A stretch of DNA of 35,336 nt from a virus: the IMG/VR virus record IMGVR_UViG_3300020463_000055, positions 1-35,336 of that record. One strand, written 5' to 3'. A program made the position numbers and the translations under genes. Numbering within the stretch: position 1 is the stretch's first letter; the number at the start of each line of letters is the position of its first letter. Shown piece by piece: positions 15,566 through 23,904 of the stretch. The notes below the pieces were generated by a model. That model had not been told where the DNA came from. It searched no databases and worked only from the letters and a program-made list of their open reading frames with translations.

Positions 15566-16729
15566 ATGGCTATTCAAGCAAAATATACTCCTACAGCTGG
15601 TTTGCAGCAAAACCTTGCATCAGGATTTCAGACTGGTACTCTGGATTTGACTGCTGATGTTACTTTGACTAACACCGAGCGTGGTGATGACGCAAAGACC
15701 TTTACATTACAAGTTCTTGCAGATGCTGCTAACCCGGGTGCTACAGTGTTAGCAGCCTTCACCGGTACTCCGTCCGCTGTTGTTTTGACTATCACTCCAA
15801 ACAATGGCGATAACAACGCGGCTACTGATGTTGATCTTACTACAGTACAGATTGCTGAACTTATCAACAAGGGAACAGTTGCTGGGGTTGATGTAACATT
15901 GACAGATGCTTCTGGTTTGAGAACTTTGCAAACTGCCAGCGGTGGTGGAGCTCAACCAGTTGTAGATGCCGGCGAAGGTGATGGTAAGGTTGCAACATTC
16001 TCTGGTTCTCACTTGCCAGAGTTCCACGTTTCAGGAGCTGGAATATCATCAGACCTTGAGACAGTAACCGCGCAGCAGGTAACAATCCAAGCAGTTGCTT
16101 CAAACAGCAATGTTGTTGGAACTACTTTTGTTCTTTTTAACGGGGATGGAGTTCCGACTACGTTTTTTATCCAGACGGGTGGCGCACCTGCACTTCCATC
16201 TGGTCATGTAGCTTTAAATGCCGTTGCTGGTAGAACAGCAGCTCAGACCGGCAGCGACTTTGCCACTCTCATTGCAGCAGTAGCAGGATTCGCAGCTACA
16301 GCTGATGGTGGTGGATTGATCACTGTTATAAATGATAAAACTGGAGCTTCTTCAGCCCCTATTCAGGGAACATCAACCCTGGATATAACCGTGACAAAAG
16401 CTGGATCTGGAACCAATGGTGGAGCACTTAACACAACTGGCGTAACCGTTATTGACACTGGAGCAAACTGCGCATTGACTTTAGGCGATTTAACCCTGGC
16501 ACAGGCCGGCACTTTCAAAGTTATCAAGCGATTAGCTGCTGGTCAAGCAGGAAACAATGTTGATTTAACAATTGGAAAGCATGACGGTGGCGCTGCTGAA
16601 GTAAAGCGTTTTGGAGCCGGCCAGCAATTGACCCTGCTTTGGCTAGGTACTCAATGGGCTGATTTGATCAGCAACGGTCCAACAAACGGCAATGCTGGAG
16701 TTAACATGAACTCAGCTACCGAACCTTAA
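15566..16729 (+). CDS. Beta-rich modular virion protein, probable capsid or tail surface protein (387 aa)
   Basis: TAGGAGGTAAAG precedes the ATG. The protein is almost wholly Ala/Gly/Thr/Val-rich beta sequence with no cysteines until late, arranged as at least two similar internal domains (about residues 25-130 and 165-285) and a C-terminal module (about 290-375) like that of the preceding 126-aa protein. The second domain (TTFVLFNGDGVPTTFFIQTGG, then FATLIAAVAGFAATADGGG) resembles the domains inserted in the second sheath protein. These features suggest an abundant surface protein built from exchangeable beta domains. No exact family is recognised. Confidence 0.75.
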   Translation: MAIQAKYTPTAGLQQNLASGFQTGTLDLTADVTLTNTERGDDAKTFTLQVLADAANPGATVLAAFTGTPSAVVLTITPNNGDNNAATDVDLTTVQIAELINKGTVAGVDVTLTDASGLRTLQTASGGGAQPVVDAGEGDGKVATFSGSHLPEFHVSGAGISSDLETVTAQQVTIQAVASNSNVVGTTFVLFNGDGVPTTFFIQTGGAPALPSGHVALNAVAGRTAAQTGSDFATLIAAVAGFAATADGGGLITVINDKTGASSAPIQGTSTLDITVTKAGSGTNGGALNTTGVTVIDTGANCALTLGDLTLAQAGTFKVIKRLAAGQAGNNVDLTIGKHDGGAAEVKRFGAGQQLTLLWLGTQWADLISNGPTNGNAGVNMNSATEP

Positions 16730-16746
16730 TTAGAAATTTTCTAATT
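16728..16746 (+). repeat. AT-rich near-perfect palindrome after the 387-aa gene
   Basis: AATTAGAAA (16728-16736), one T, then TTTCTAATT (16738-16746) form a 9-bp palindrome spanning the stop codon. It might be a weak terminator or protein site. There is no following T-run, so I do not call it a terminator. Confidence 0.4.
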
Positions 16747-16762
16747 TAATATCTTAAGACAT

Positions 16763-16798
16763 TCTCACTCCTATTCCATATTTAGTTTAGGAGTGAGA
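16763..16798 (+). promoter_or_regulatory. Hairpin sequestering the ribosome binding site of the gp13-like gene
   Basis: TCTCACTCCTA (16763-16773) and TAGGAGTGAGA (16788-16798) are perfect 11-base complements with a 14-base loop. The right arm contains the Shine-Dalgarno AGGAG (16789-16793), and the start codon ATG begins 2 bases after the stem, at 16800. As drawn, the folded RNA would hide the ribosome site. That suggests translational control by a protein, temperature or coupling, though none of these is shown. Confidence 0.7.
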
Positions 16799-16799
16799 C

Positions 16800-17963
16800 A
16801 TGTCTTCATTTAAAGAAACCCTCAGACCAACGCCGTTTGGATTTTTTGATGCAGATCCGATTTTTTCATCGGAAGCAGATTCAATGGTGACTTTTGTCAA
16901 GCGTAAGCTTGGCGACGATATTTTATCAGTAGAATTAACAAAAAAACAAATTTGGTCATGTTTTGAAGAATCTTTTTTAGAGTATGGCAGAATTGTTCTA
17001 GAAGCTCACGGAAAGTCTCAACTGACCAACTTATTAGGTATACCAACTGGGTCGCTTTCTGGTGCTGAAGCGCTTCACCCAAGGCAGAATTTAGAGTTTG
17101 CTTTGAGGGCGGCTGAACCTTATGCAGGAGAAGCTGGCGTTGGAGGTTCTTATTCGGTTTTTTCTGGTTCAATTGATATGAAAGCTGAAGTTCAAGATTA
17201 TGATATCTACGAAACTCTTAAAGACGGAAACGGGGATTTGGTCGTAAGCAGTAGTTTAAATTCTCCAAGAACTAAATTGAAAGTATTAGAAGTTTGTCAT
17301 TTCTCTCCGCAAAACGCATACAGATTCTTTGATACAACATCAGCTATCAACTATTTGAATAACGAATTCAGCTTTGAATCTTTTACTCCAGAAACTGTCT
17401 TTTATGTTTTACCGGTTTTTGAAGATATATTGCGCGCAGGGCAAATGGATATATCTAATAGGATCAGGAGATCGAACTATTCATATAAGTTAATGGGTGG
17501 AAAACTGAGAATATATCCTATTCCCCAAAAGGACAAAAAGCTTTGGATAAAATTTTCTTATGCTCCAGATCCAATAAACCCGCAAGTTAAAGACGATACT
17601 ATTTACGGAGTTTCAAATCTTTCTAATGTTCCTTTCGGAAACTTAAACTACTCTAAAATAAACGAGATTGGAAGACAGTGGGTAAGACAATACGCTTTAG
17701 CTCTTTCAAAAGAACTTTTAGGATTAGTTCGTTCAAAGTTTTCTTCTGTTCCTTTACCCGATGGTGATTTAAGCCTTAATGGTACTGAATTGATATCTCA
17801 AGGTAGAGAAGATCAAAGCAGTTTAAGAGATAAAATGACTGAATTACTAGATACTCTATCATACGGTAATTTGCTTAAGTCTGAAGCAGAGTCTGCAGAA
17901 GCTATACAAACAGTTCTAAAATCCGTTCCTATACCGCTTGGCAAAGCGATAACATTAGGATAA
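16800..17963 (+). CDS. 13: Neck/head-completion protein (gp13-like)
   Basis: The ATG directly follows the hairpin described at 16763-16798. The 387-aa protein has a conserved-looking N-terminus (FGFFDADPIFSSEADSMV, then VKRKLGDDILSVELTKKQIW and CFEESFLEYG) and a middle SYKLMGGKLRIYPIP, features I associate with T4-like neck proteins. T4 gp13 is 309 aa. In T4, gp13 and gp14 seal the filled head and provide the tail attachment site. The next two genes fit gp14 and gp15, so this order (13-14-15) supports the call more than sequence alone does. Confidence 0.65.
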   Translation: MSSFKETLRPTPFGFFDADPIFSSEADSMVTFVKRKLGDDILSVELTKKQIWSCFEESFLEYGRIVLEAHGKSQLTNLLGIPTGSLSGAEALHPRQNLEFALRAAEPYAGEAGVGGSYSVFSGSIDMKAEVQDYDIYETLKDGNGDLVVSSSLNSPRTKLKVLEVCHFSPQNAYRFFDTTSAINYLNNEFSFESFTPETVFYVLPVFEDILRAGQMDISNRIRRSNYSYKLMGGKLRIYPIPQKDKKLWIKFSYAPDPINPQVKDDTIYGVSNLSNVPFGNLNYSKINEIGRQWVRQYALALSKELLGLVRSKFSSVPLPDGDLSLNGTELISQGREDQSSLRDKMTELLDTLSYGNLLKSEAESAEAIQTVLKSVPIPLGKAITLG

Positions 17964-17966
17964 AAA

Positions 17967-18632
17967 ATGGCAAGACTTTTTATAACACCAAGAGAGATTG
18001 ATTTCATATCAGATCTAACGAAAGAGATCAACAAAGACGTAATTGGCCAAAAAGTTTTTTACTACAAAATAAGGTCAGACCTTACAAACATACACGAAGT
18101 CTACGAAGAAGCAGTCACCAAAGTTTTTGATCCGCCTGTAGAAGTAGAAGCTAGGGTGAGCTGGGATCCTGCTGAGGTTAGAACAAATAAATTCGGTACA
18201 GAAACATTTCGTTCTGTAGAGGTTTACATTCATTATAGGGATCTTTTAGACAGAGACCTTGAAATCAAAGAAGGAGATTACCTGAGCTATGGAGATATTT
18301 TCTTCGAAGTGACGTCTGCCACGTTTTCTAACCTGATTTTTGGTCAAATAGAATATAAGACAGGTATAAAACTAGTTTGCAAGCAGGCTAGAAAGGGGCA
18401 AATAGACGTTTTACCAAATGGTCCTACTGATGAATCTCTTAAAGGTTTAGACGATAAAGCTGTACAAAAAACTTTCGTCCAACAACGTGGAAAGAGTGAA
18501 AATAAACTAGGAGAAACTGGAGATGTCCGGGCTCTTCAAGAGCAAGGTAAAGTCGAAATAATAGCTGATAAGCCTGCAGAAGTTTCTGAAGATGATGCAG
18601 GGATAAGCTCTTCTTTTTATGGAGATGATTAA
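17967..18632 (+). CDS. 14: Neck protein (gp14-like)
   Basis: The gene starts 3 bases after the previous stop, with AGGATAA as a weak ribosome site in the upstream gene. The 221-aa protein (T4 gp14 is 256 aa) has INKDVIGQKVFYYKI near residue 21-35, EEAVTKVFDPPVEVEARVSW (about 47-66) and EVYIHYRDLLDRDLEIKEGDYLSYGDIFFEV in the middle, which match the gp14 neck pattern of a VFxPPxxVxAxV stretch followed by a strand-rich core. The C-terminal 70 residues are polar and acidic. gp14 acts with gp13 in the neck between portal and tail. Its stop overlaps the next ATG (TAATG). Confidence 0.7.
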   Translation: MARLFITPREIDFISDLTKEINKDVIGQKVFYYKIRSDLTNIHEVYEEAVTKVFDPPVEVEARVSWDPAEVRTNKFGTETFRSVEVYIHYRDLLDRDLEIKEGDYLSYGDIFFEVTSATFSNLIFGQIEYKTGIKLVCKQARKGQIDVLPNGPTDESLKGLDDKAVQKTFVQQRGKSENKLGETGDVRALQEQGKVEIIADKPAEVSEDDAGISSSFYGDD

Positions 18633-19888
18633 TGTCAAGCAGATATAACGCTAAAGAGGGAGCTGGAGGCAAAGCTAACTTAGGATATCAAGAGGGAGAA
18701 GAAGTATCAGGCTTAAGCATACCTTCTTGCACAATTGAAGATGTTGATAGATCAGTTTTTAATTTATTTGAAAAAGATTTAGATTTTACTGTAAAAGGAA
18801 ACAAGAAGCCAATAAAGATACCAGTTATATTTGCTACCGGTGAACGCTTTGCTATACTCGCAAGAAAGAAACCTTTAAGAGACTCCACAGACACTTTGAT
18901 ATTGCCTCTTATATCAATAATGAGAACGGGAGTTCAGCATCAACCAGGCGTTGCAGAAAATGTACCTATTGTAATTAAAAAAAGGTTAGCCCCAGAAGAC
19001 GCGGTCTTCCAGCAATATATTAATAAACAAGGTATATTGAATGATGAGAATTTAGCAAAAGGAAAAAGACTCGACACAGAGGATGGAGCTTCCGAAAGCG
19101 GAGTAAAAAAACTTAAGTCTGGTATTTCTTCTGCAGGCTTAAATAACCCTTTGATCGAAAATTCAATTGGTACAAACGTTTTTGAAGTTTTTGAGATTCC
19201 TCCTATTAAACATTACATAGCTAATTACGAAATAACCTTTTGGTGTCAGTATACTCAGCAGATGAACCAAGTAATGACAATATTAATGGGAGGATATACG
19301 AACAACAACAGGGCTTCTTTTAAACTTGAGACTGATAAAGGATATTATTTTAGTGCATTCGTAGAAGACGGATTAACCCCGGACGTAAATTTTGATGACT
19401 TTACCGAGAATGAGAGAATAGTCAAATGTACGATTAGTATGAAAGTAAACGCTTATTTAGTAGCCCCTAGGTCTATCGGACAACCAACCCCGGTAAGAAG
19501 ATACGTCTCAGCTCCTCATATTAGTTTTACGATGCACACAACTGTTGATCCAGTTGCTAGCGAATTGAATCCAAGAGTTAACTCTGGGAATGCTAACGAT
19601 TATGTTTTAGATAATTTAGAAAGTGACAGTGACAAAAATCCAAAACAGGGAGTTGGAGGTACTGTAAAAGGAAAAAATTTACAGAATAAGGATTCTTTGG
19701 GTACAACGACACTAAATAATAATATAGGGAGTTCTGGTGATTTGGTCGAAATTAAAAAAGTTGATCCAACTACCGGACAAATAAGGACAATACAAGTCAG
19801 AGTTATTGATCAGAATAGGAAATCTGGAGAGACAGTGATAAAAGCTAAAGGTTTCGTGATGAAGCTCGATGATTTGATTAGGAAATAA
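18632..19888 (+). CDS. 15: Tail completion / sheath terminator protein (gp15-like)
   Basis: This 418-aa protein has a core resembling T4 gp15 (272 aa): IPPIKHYIANYEITFWCQYTQ (about residues 188-208), MNQVMTILMGGYT, then YYFSAFVEDGLTPDVNFDDF and IVKCTISMKVNAYLVAP (to about residue 276). gp15 forms the hexameric ring that caps tube and sheath and joins them to the neck. The extra length is a Lys/Gly-rich stretch before the core (about 140-170) and a C-terminal polar tail of about 130 residues. It follows the gp14-like gene with a TAATG overlap and precedes the sheath genes, as expected for a tail-completion role. Confidence 0.7.
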   Translation: MSSRYNAKEGAGGKANLGYQEGEEVSGLSIPSCTIEDVDRSVFNLFEKDLDFTVKGNKKPIKIPVIFATGERFAILARKKPLRDSTDTLILPLISIMRTGVQHQPGVAENVPIVIKKRLAPEDAVFQQYINKQGILNDENLAKGKRLDTEDGASESGVKKLKSGISSAGLNNPLIENSIGTNVFEVFEIPPIKHYIANYEITFWCQYTQQMNQVMTILMGGYTNNNRASFKLETDKGYYFSAFVEDGLTPDVNFDDFTENERIVKCTISMKVNAYLVAPRSIGQPTPVRRYVSAPHISFTMHTTVDPVASELNPRVNSGNANDYVLDNLESDSDKNPKQGVGGTVKGKNLQNKDSLGTTTLNNNIGSSGDLVEIKKVDPTTGQIRTIQVRVIDQNRKSGETVIKAKGFVMKLDDLIRK

Positions 19889-19917
19889 ATTAAGTATTCA
19901 CAAGCAACTAGCATTTT

Positions 19918-19925
19918 TATAAAAT
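19918..19925 (+). promoter_or_regulatory. Weak candidate late promoter before the sheath genes
   Basis: TATAAAAT lies in the 82-base gap between the gp15-like and first sheath genes and agrees with TATAAATA at 6 of 8 positions. It is offered only because the gap is otherwise unexplained and the downstream genes must be highly expressed. Confidence 0.2.
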
Positions 19926-19970
19926 AATTATAATGTGGTTGCACAGTAAAATTACAGGAGAATCCACAAT

Positions 19971-22900
19971 ATGGCAGAACAGACATTCAGATCACCAGGA
20001 TTTTTTGAAAGAGAAATAGACCTAGCATCAAGGCGACAGGCGGTCTCAGGGGTACCTGGCGGACTAATCGGTACTTCACTTAAAGGGCCGGCATTTGTGC
20101 CTGTTACGATTGGGGATTTTACGGATTTCGTAAATCGGTTTGGTAGTTTAGATTCATCTCGTCCAGCGACATACGCTGCTTTTGAATTTTTAAAGAAGAA
20201 AAGAGCCCTGACTTTCATGAGAGTTTTAGGCGCCGGAGCAAATGAGACGGCAGCCGATAGATCAGCTACACTTTCACAAGGAATTGTAAAAGGCGCTGGT
20301 TTTAGAGTTCATGGTAAGCAAACAACAATTAACAGAAAGAATATTGCTCACTCAGATGATTCAGAAACTTTCACATCTATCTCAGTTTTAGACGGAGCAC
20401 CTTTCTTAATTTCAGCACAGCACAAACAGGACATTTTCGCAAAGTCGCTTTGGGCTCAGCAAACTCACCCAGTCTTGAATGACAACGCGAGTTTTAATGC
20501 TGATGGTTATGCTTCAATGTTACGTGGTGTTGTTTATACTACAGCTGGATATCGGCTCACGGCAATGGGAGTTGATGATACATACACATACGGCTCTTTA
20601 GATCCAGCTGGTGACGATGTTAAAGCAGCAACTCAAACTCCAGTTGCAGCTGACGCTAATGGCGGTTTAGTTTTTAACAATAACCTCACTAACGTTGGTG
20701 CTGGTATCTCAATGGGGCTCAACTATACTGCCGCTGACGTTACTGTTTATACAGCAACGATATTCATGCCAGCTGCAGTTTCAGGCCAATCCGGTGGTGA
20801 TACAACATACACAATAAATTTTCAAATCGGATCAGCCGCCGGCGACGAGGCACCAGCCGTTGCGGGAAATACAACGACAATAAACTTCGCCATGAACAAT
20901 GGCGCAACAGCTGATCCTTTTGCAAAGACCATCCAAACCGGCGATTTAGCGGATAAATTTATCTCAATAATCAATGGTACTTGGAATGGTGGTAGATTCG
21001 CAGTTGGTGGTGGTTCACTAATTACCGCCGGTGGAGATACAACTGTTAACGGTATTAAGAATTTAGTAGCTACAAAGACTAACGATACTGGCGTAAAGCT
21101 GGAGGTTCAAGTCAAAGGAACACCCGGTAATTCAGCAACCATAACGTTCACCAAGCCAGCTGGCGCTTTTAATGCCACCGCTCCGGCTTTGACAACTTTC
21201 TTTGGTGCCGGTGCACCAGCTATGGCTTTTACTGGCGGTGCCGGCGACGCGGCTGATATGCTTCAAACTGACGGTTTAGTTAACTTGATGGATGCAGCGA
21301 ACACAATTACCAGCCAGACTTTTAAGCTACTTCTTATCGGTAAAGATTCTCAGACTAGCGTCCACAGAACGATTACAGCTAGTTTGGATCCTGAACATCC
21401 TGCTTACATCTCAAAGGTTCTTAACACAGATCCCAATCAGTTCATGGCTCAAAAGCACCTCCTTTATCTAGATCTTCCAGTTGAAGATGAGGTCGCTCCA
21501 GCTGCTAAGGTTTTGGTTGCTCCACCTTCGAACCAAACAATTGGTGATTCACCTTTTGCCGGGAATTATGCAAAAGCATGGTCTTTGTTAGGAAGGTTAG
21601 ATACTAGATATAAGACAGCTAAAACTCCAGCGATTATAAGCCAGCCCTTTGGCTCTAAAGAATTCGATCTTTTTAACTTTGAAGCGCTTTCAGACGGCGA
21701 GTCAGGAAATCAAGAAGTCAAAGTTTCAATTGCTAACATCAAGGCTAGCTTAGATCCAAAGAATGAATTCGGAACATTCGATGTTTTGGTTAGAAAGTTT
21801 AGAGATCTAGACTTAGAACCAGAAATTTTAGAATCTTACCCAGCATGTACGCTTGATCCAAATAGCGAGCAATTTATCGCTAGGGCAATTGGGGATTATA
21901 AAGCTGAGTATAATTTCGATGCAGATTTGGAAGAAGAGAGAAGAGTAGTAGTTAGCGGTAAATACCCTAACCGCTCTCTTTATGTAAGAGTAAGAATGAG
22001 TGGTATGTATGAAAGCGGAGAAGTTCCTGATTCTGCACTACCATTTGGGTTTAGAGGAATTCCGGTCCTCAAGACATCTGAATCTCTTACTGACTCTGCT
22101 TTGGTCGCTTTGAAAGATGGATCTGAGATCATCGGTAATGCTTTTGGTTCAGCCGCAGACTTAATAAGCGGTGACAAAACAAGGATCGATACCAGCATCT
22201 TAATCGATGAAACAAACAGAAGAGACGCTTCTTTAGCTTCTCCAGTTTTTCCTCCGCTTCCTTATAGATATAAGGTCACTCGCGGACAAATGATGTCAGG
22301 TTCTCAAATTCCTTCCGGCCACCCAGCCCTTACAGAAAAAGTTGATTCTAAGCTTTACTGGGGCCTTAAGTCAGAAAGAGTTCCGCTGACTGGATCAACA
22401 TCTTTTTCAATTTTGAACCCTAATGCTGGTGGAGTTTTCAATGAGCTTATTCATGGTTACACCAAGTATCAAGGAATAGTTGAATCTGGGGCATTACTCA
22501 CAGGTTCTGCAGTTGATGCTTTCAATTCAAATAAGTTTACCCTTGCAAGGGTTGCACTCAACGTGACAGGATCAGATCCATTAAACATTGCAAGCAACAT
22601 CACTGGTTCAGCAAGAGAGCACATGCTAGAAGCTGTTTATTTGAGAGACGGAAAAGTTGAAGGAAGCAGCTATGTTGTTAATGATCCGGCCGGTCCGGTT
22701 GGTCGAGTAACGATGGCTACTTTGGTGTCTTCTTCTTCGATCAAGTTTAACAGATTCTCTGTGTTTAACAAGTTTACTGTACCTCTTTTTGGAGGCTTTG
22801 ACGGAGTCAATATACTCGATTCAGATTTAAGAAGATTAAATGACAGATCTGCTTCAGCCGATGCACCTCCAGGTTTCTTCGGAAAAGCATCAACTGAATT

Positions 22901-23879
22901 TGATAATGATTTCACAACGCTTACTGGACTCTATGAAGGTAAACCAGGAATTGGCCAGAGAAACAGTTCAGTTATAACTTATAGAGAAGCCGGCAATATT
23001 ATGACGAACCCGATGACGGTAAGTCATAACATCTTAGCAATCCCAGGAATTAAGGATTCTTTCGTAACTGATCACGTTGCTGATTTGACGAAAGCATATT
23101 CTTTAGCAATATACCTCATGGATGTTCCTTCTTTCTCAGAAGGAAATACACGATTGTTTGGAACTGAAGACAGAACAGCGTTTGTTTCTGGATCGGTTTC
23201 TGCTCCGGACGTAAGAGAAACAGCAGAGCAATTCTCTGCTCGAGCGGTAGATAACAACTATACAGCAGCTTACTTTCCAGATGTAGTTATAAATGATGAA
23301 GTTAACTCAACTCGAGTCAAAGTCCCAGCTTCTGTAGCTGCGATGAAAGCTTTAGCTTTTAATGATTCTGTATCGTTCCCTTGGTTTGCCCCTGCTGGGT
23401 TTAACCGAGGTGCTCTGGACAATGTAACTAACGTTGATGTAAGGTTAACAGCTGGAGATAGAGACGAACTTTATGATGCTCGAATCAACCCAATTGCTAA
23501 CTTCCCAGACGGAGGTATCGTAATCTTCGGCCAGAAGACATTGCAATTAGCTAAATCAGCTCTTGATAGAGTTAATGTAAGAAGAATGCTTTTAGAAGTC
23601 AAGAGATTGATTACAAGAGTTTCACAAAGGTTACTATTTGAACCAAACAATGCGGAGACTAGAGCAAGATTTATTAACTTAGTAACTCCGCTATTGACAA
23701 CGGTACAAGCACAAGCAGGTATCGACAGTTTTAAGATAGTCATGGATGATACAAACAACTCAGCAGAAGATGTTGAAAATAACCGCCTGAATGGTAGAAT
23801 AGTTGTTGTACCAACTAGGGCAATTGAGTTTATCGCGATTGATTTTATAATCACAAATAGCGGCATCTCGTTTGAATAA
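19971..23879 (+). CDS. 18: Tail sheath protein, first copy (gp18-like, 1302 aa)
   Basis: An AGGAG site lies about 10 bases before the ATG. The N-terminus (FRSPGFFEREIDLASRR) and C-terminus (VRRMLLEVKRLITRVSQRLLFEPNN, then GRIVVVPTRAIEFIAIDFIITNSG) are the standard sheath ends that strap neighbouring subunits together. Conserved middle stretches include SFPWFAPAGFNRGALDNV. T4 gp18 is 659 aa, so this is about twice the size. Much of the surplus is an Ala/Gly/Thr-rich beta region (about residues 255-425) inserted before DGLVNLMD. The protein contracts to drive the tube into the host. A second, paralogous sheath gene follows 25 bases later. Confidence 0.93.
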   Translation: MAEQTFRSPGFFEREIDLASRRQAVSGVPGGLIGTSLKGPAFVPVTIGDFTDFVNRFGSLDSSRPATYAAFEFLKKKRALTFMRVLGAGANETAADRSATLSQGIVKGAGFRVHGKQTTINRKNIAHSDDSETFTSISVLDGAPFLISAQHKQDIFAKSLWAQQTHPVLNDNASFNADGYASMLRGVVYTTAGYRLTAMGVDDTYTYGSLDPAGDDVKAATQTPVAADANGGLVFNNNLTNVGAGISMGLNYTAADVTVYTATIFMPAAVSGQSGGDTTYTINFQIGSAAGDEAPAVAGNTTTINFAMNNGATADPFAKTIQTGDLADKFISIINGTWNGGRFAVGGGSLITAGGDTTVNGIKNLVATKTNDTGVKLEVQVKGTPGNSATITFTKPAGAFNATAPALTTFFGAGAPAMAFTGGAGDAADMLQTDGLVNLMDAANTITSQTFKLLLIGKDSQTSVHRTITASLDPEHPAYISKVLNTDPNQFMAQKHLLYLDLPVEDEVAPAAKVLVAPPSNQTIGDSPFAGNYAKAWSLLGRLDTRYKTAKTPAIISQPFGSKEFDLFNFEALSDGESGNQEVKVSIANIKASLDPKNEFGTFDVLVRKFRDLDLEPEILESYPACTLDPNSEQFIARAIGDYKAEYNFDADLEEERRVVVSGKYPNRSLYVRVRMSGMYESGEVPDSALPFGFRGIPVLKTSESLTDSALVALKDGSEIIGNAFGSAADLISGDKTRIDTSILIDETNRRDASLASPVFPPLPYRYKVTRGQMMSGSQIPSGHPALTEKVDSKLYWGLKSERVPLTGSTSFSILNPNAGGVFNELIHGYTKYQGIVESGALLTGSAVDAFNSNKFTLARVALNVTGSDPLNIASNITGSAREHMLEAVYLRDGKVEGSSYVVNDPAGPVGRVTMATLVSSSSIKFNRFSVFNKFTVPLFGGFDGVNILDSDLRRLNDRSASADAPPGFFGKASTEFDNDFTTLTGLYEGKPGIGQRNSSVITYREAGNIMTNPMTVSHNILAIPGIKDSFVTDHVADLTKAYSLAIYLMDVPSFSEGNTRLFGTEDRTAFVSGSVSAPDVRETAEQFSARAVDNNYTAAYFPDVVINDEVNSTRVKVPASVAAMKALAFNDSVSFPWFAPAGFNRGALDNVTNVDVRLTAGDRDELYDARINPIANFPDGGIVIFGQKTLQLAKSALDRVNVRRMLLEVKRLITRVSQRLLFEPNNAETRARFINLVTPLLTTVQAQAGIDSFKIVMDDTNNSAEDVENNRLNGRIVVVPTRAIEFIAIDFIITNSGISFE

Positions 23880-23904
23880 GGTAAATAACAGGAGAAATTG
23901 ACAG

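Noticed and set aside
19934-19968. Hairpin TGTGG/CCACA around the first sheath ribosome site
   Set aside because: The stem is only 5 bp with a long loop that leaves the AGGAG unpaired, too weak to support.
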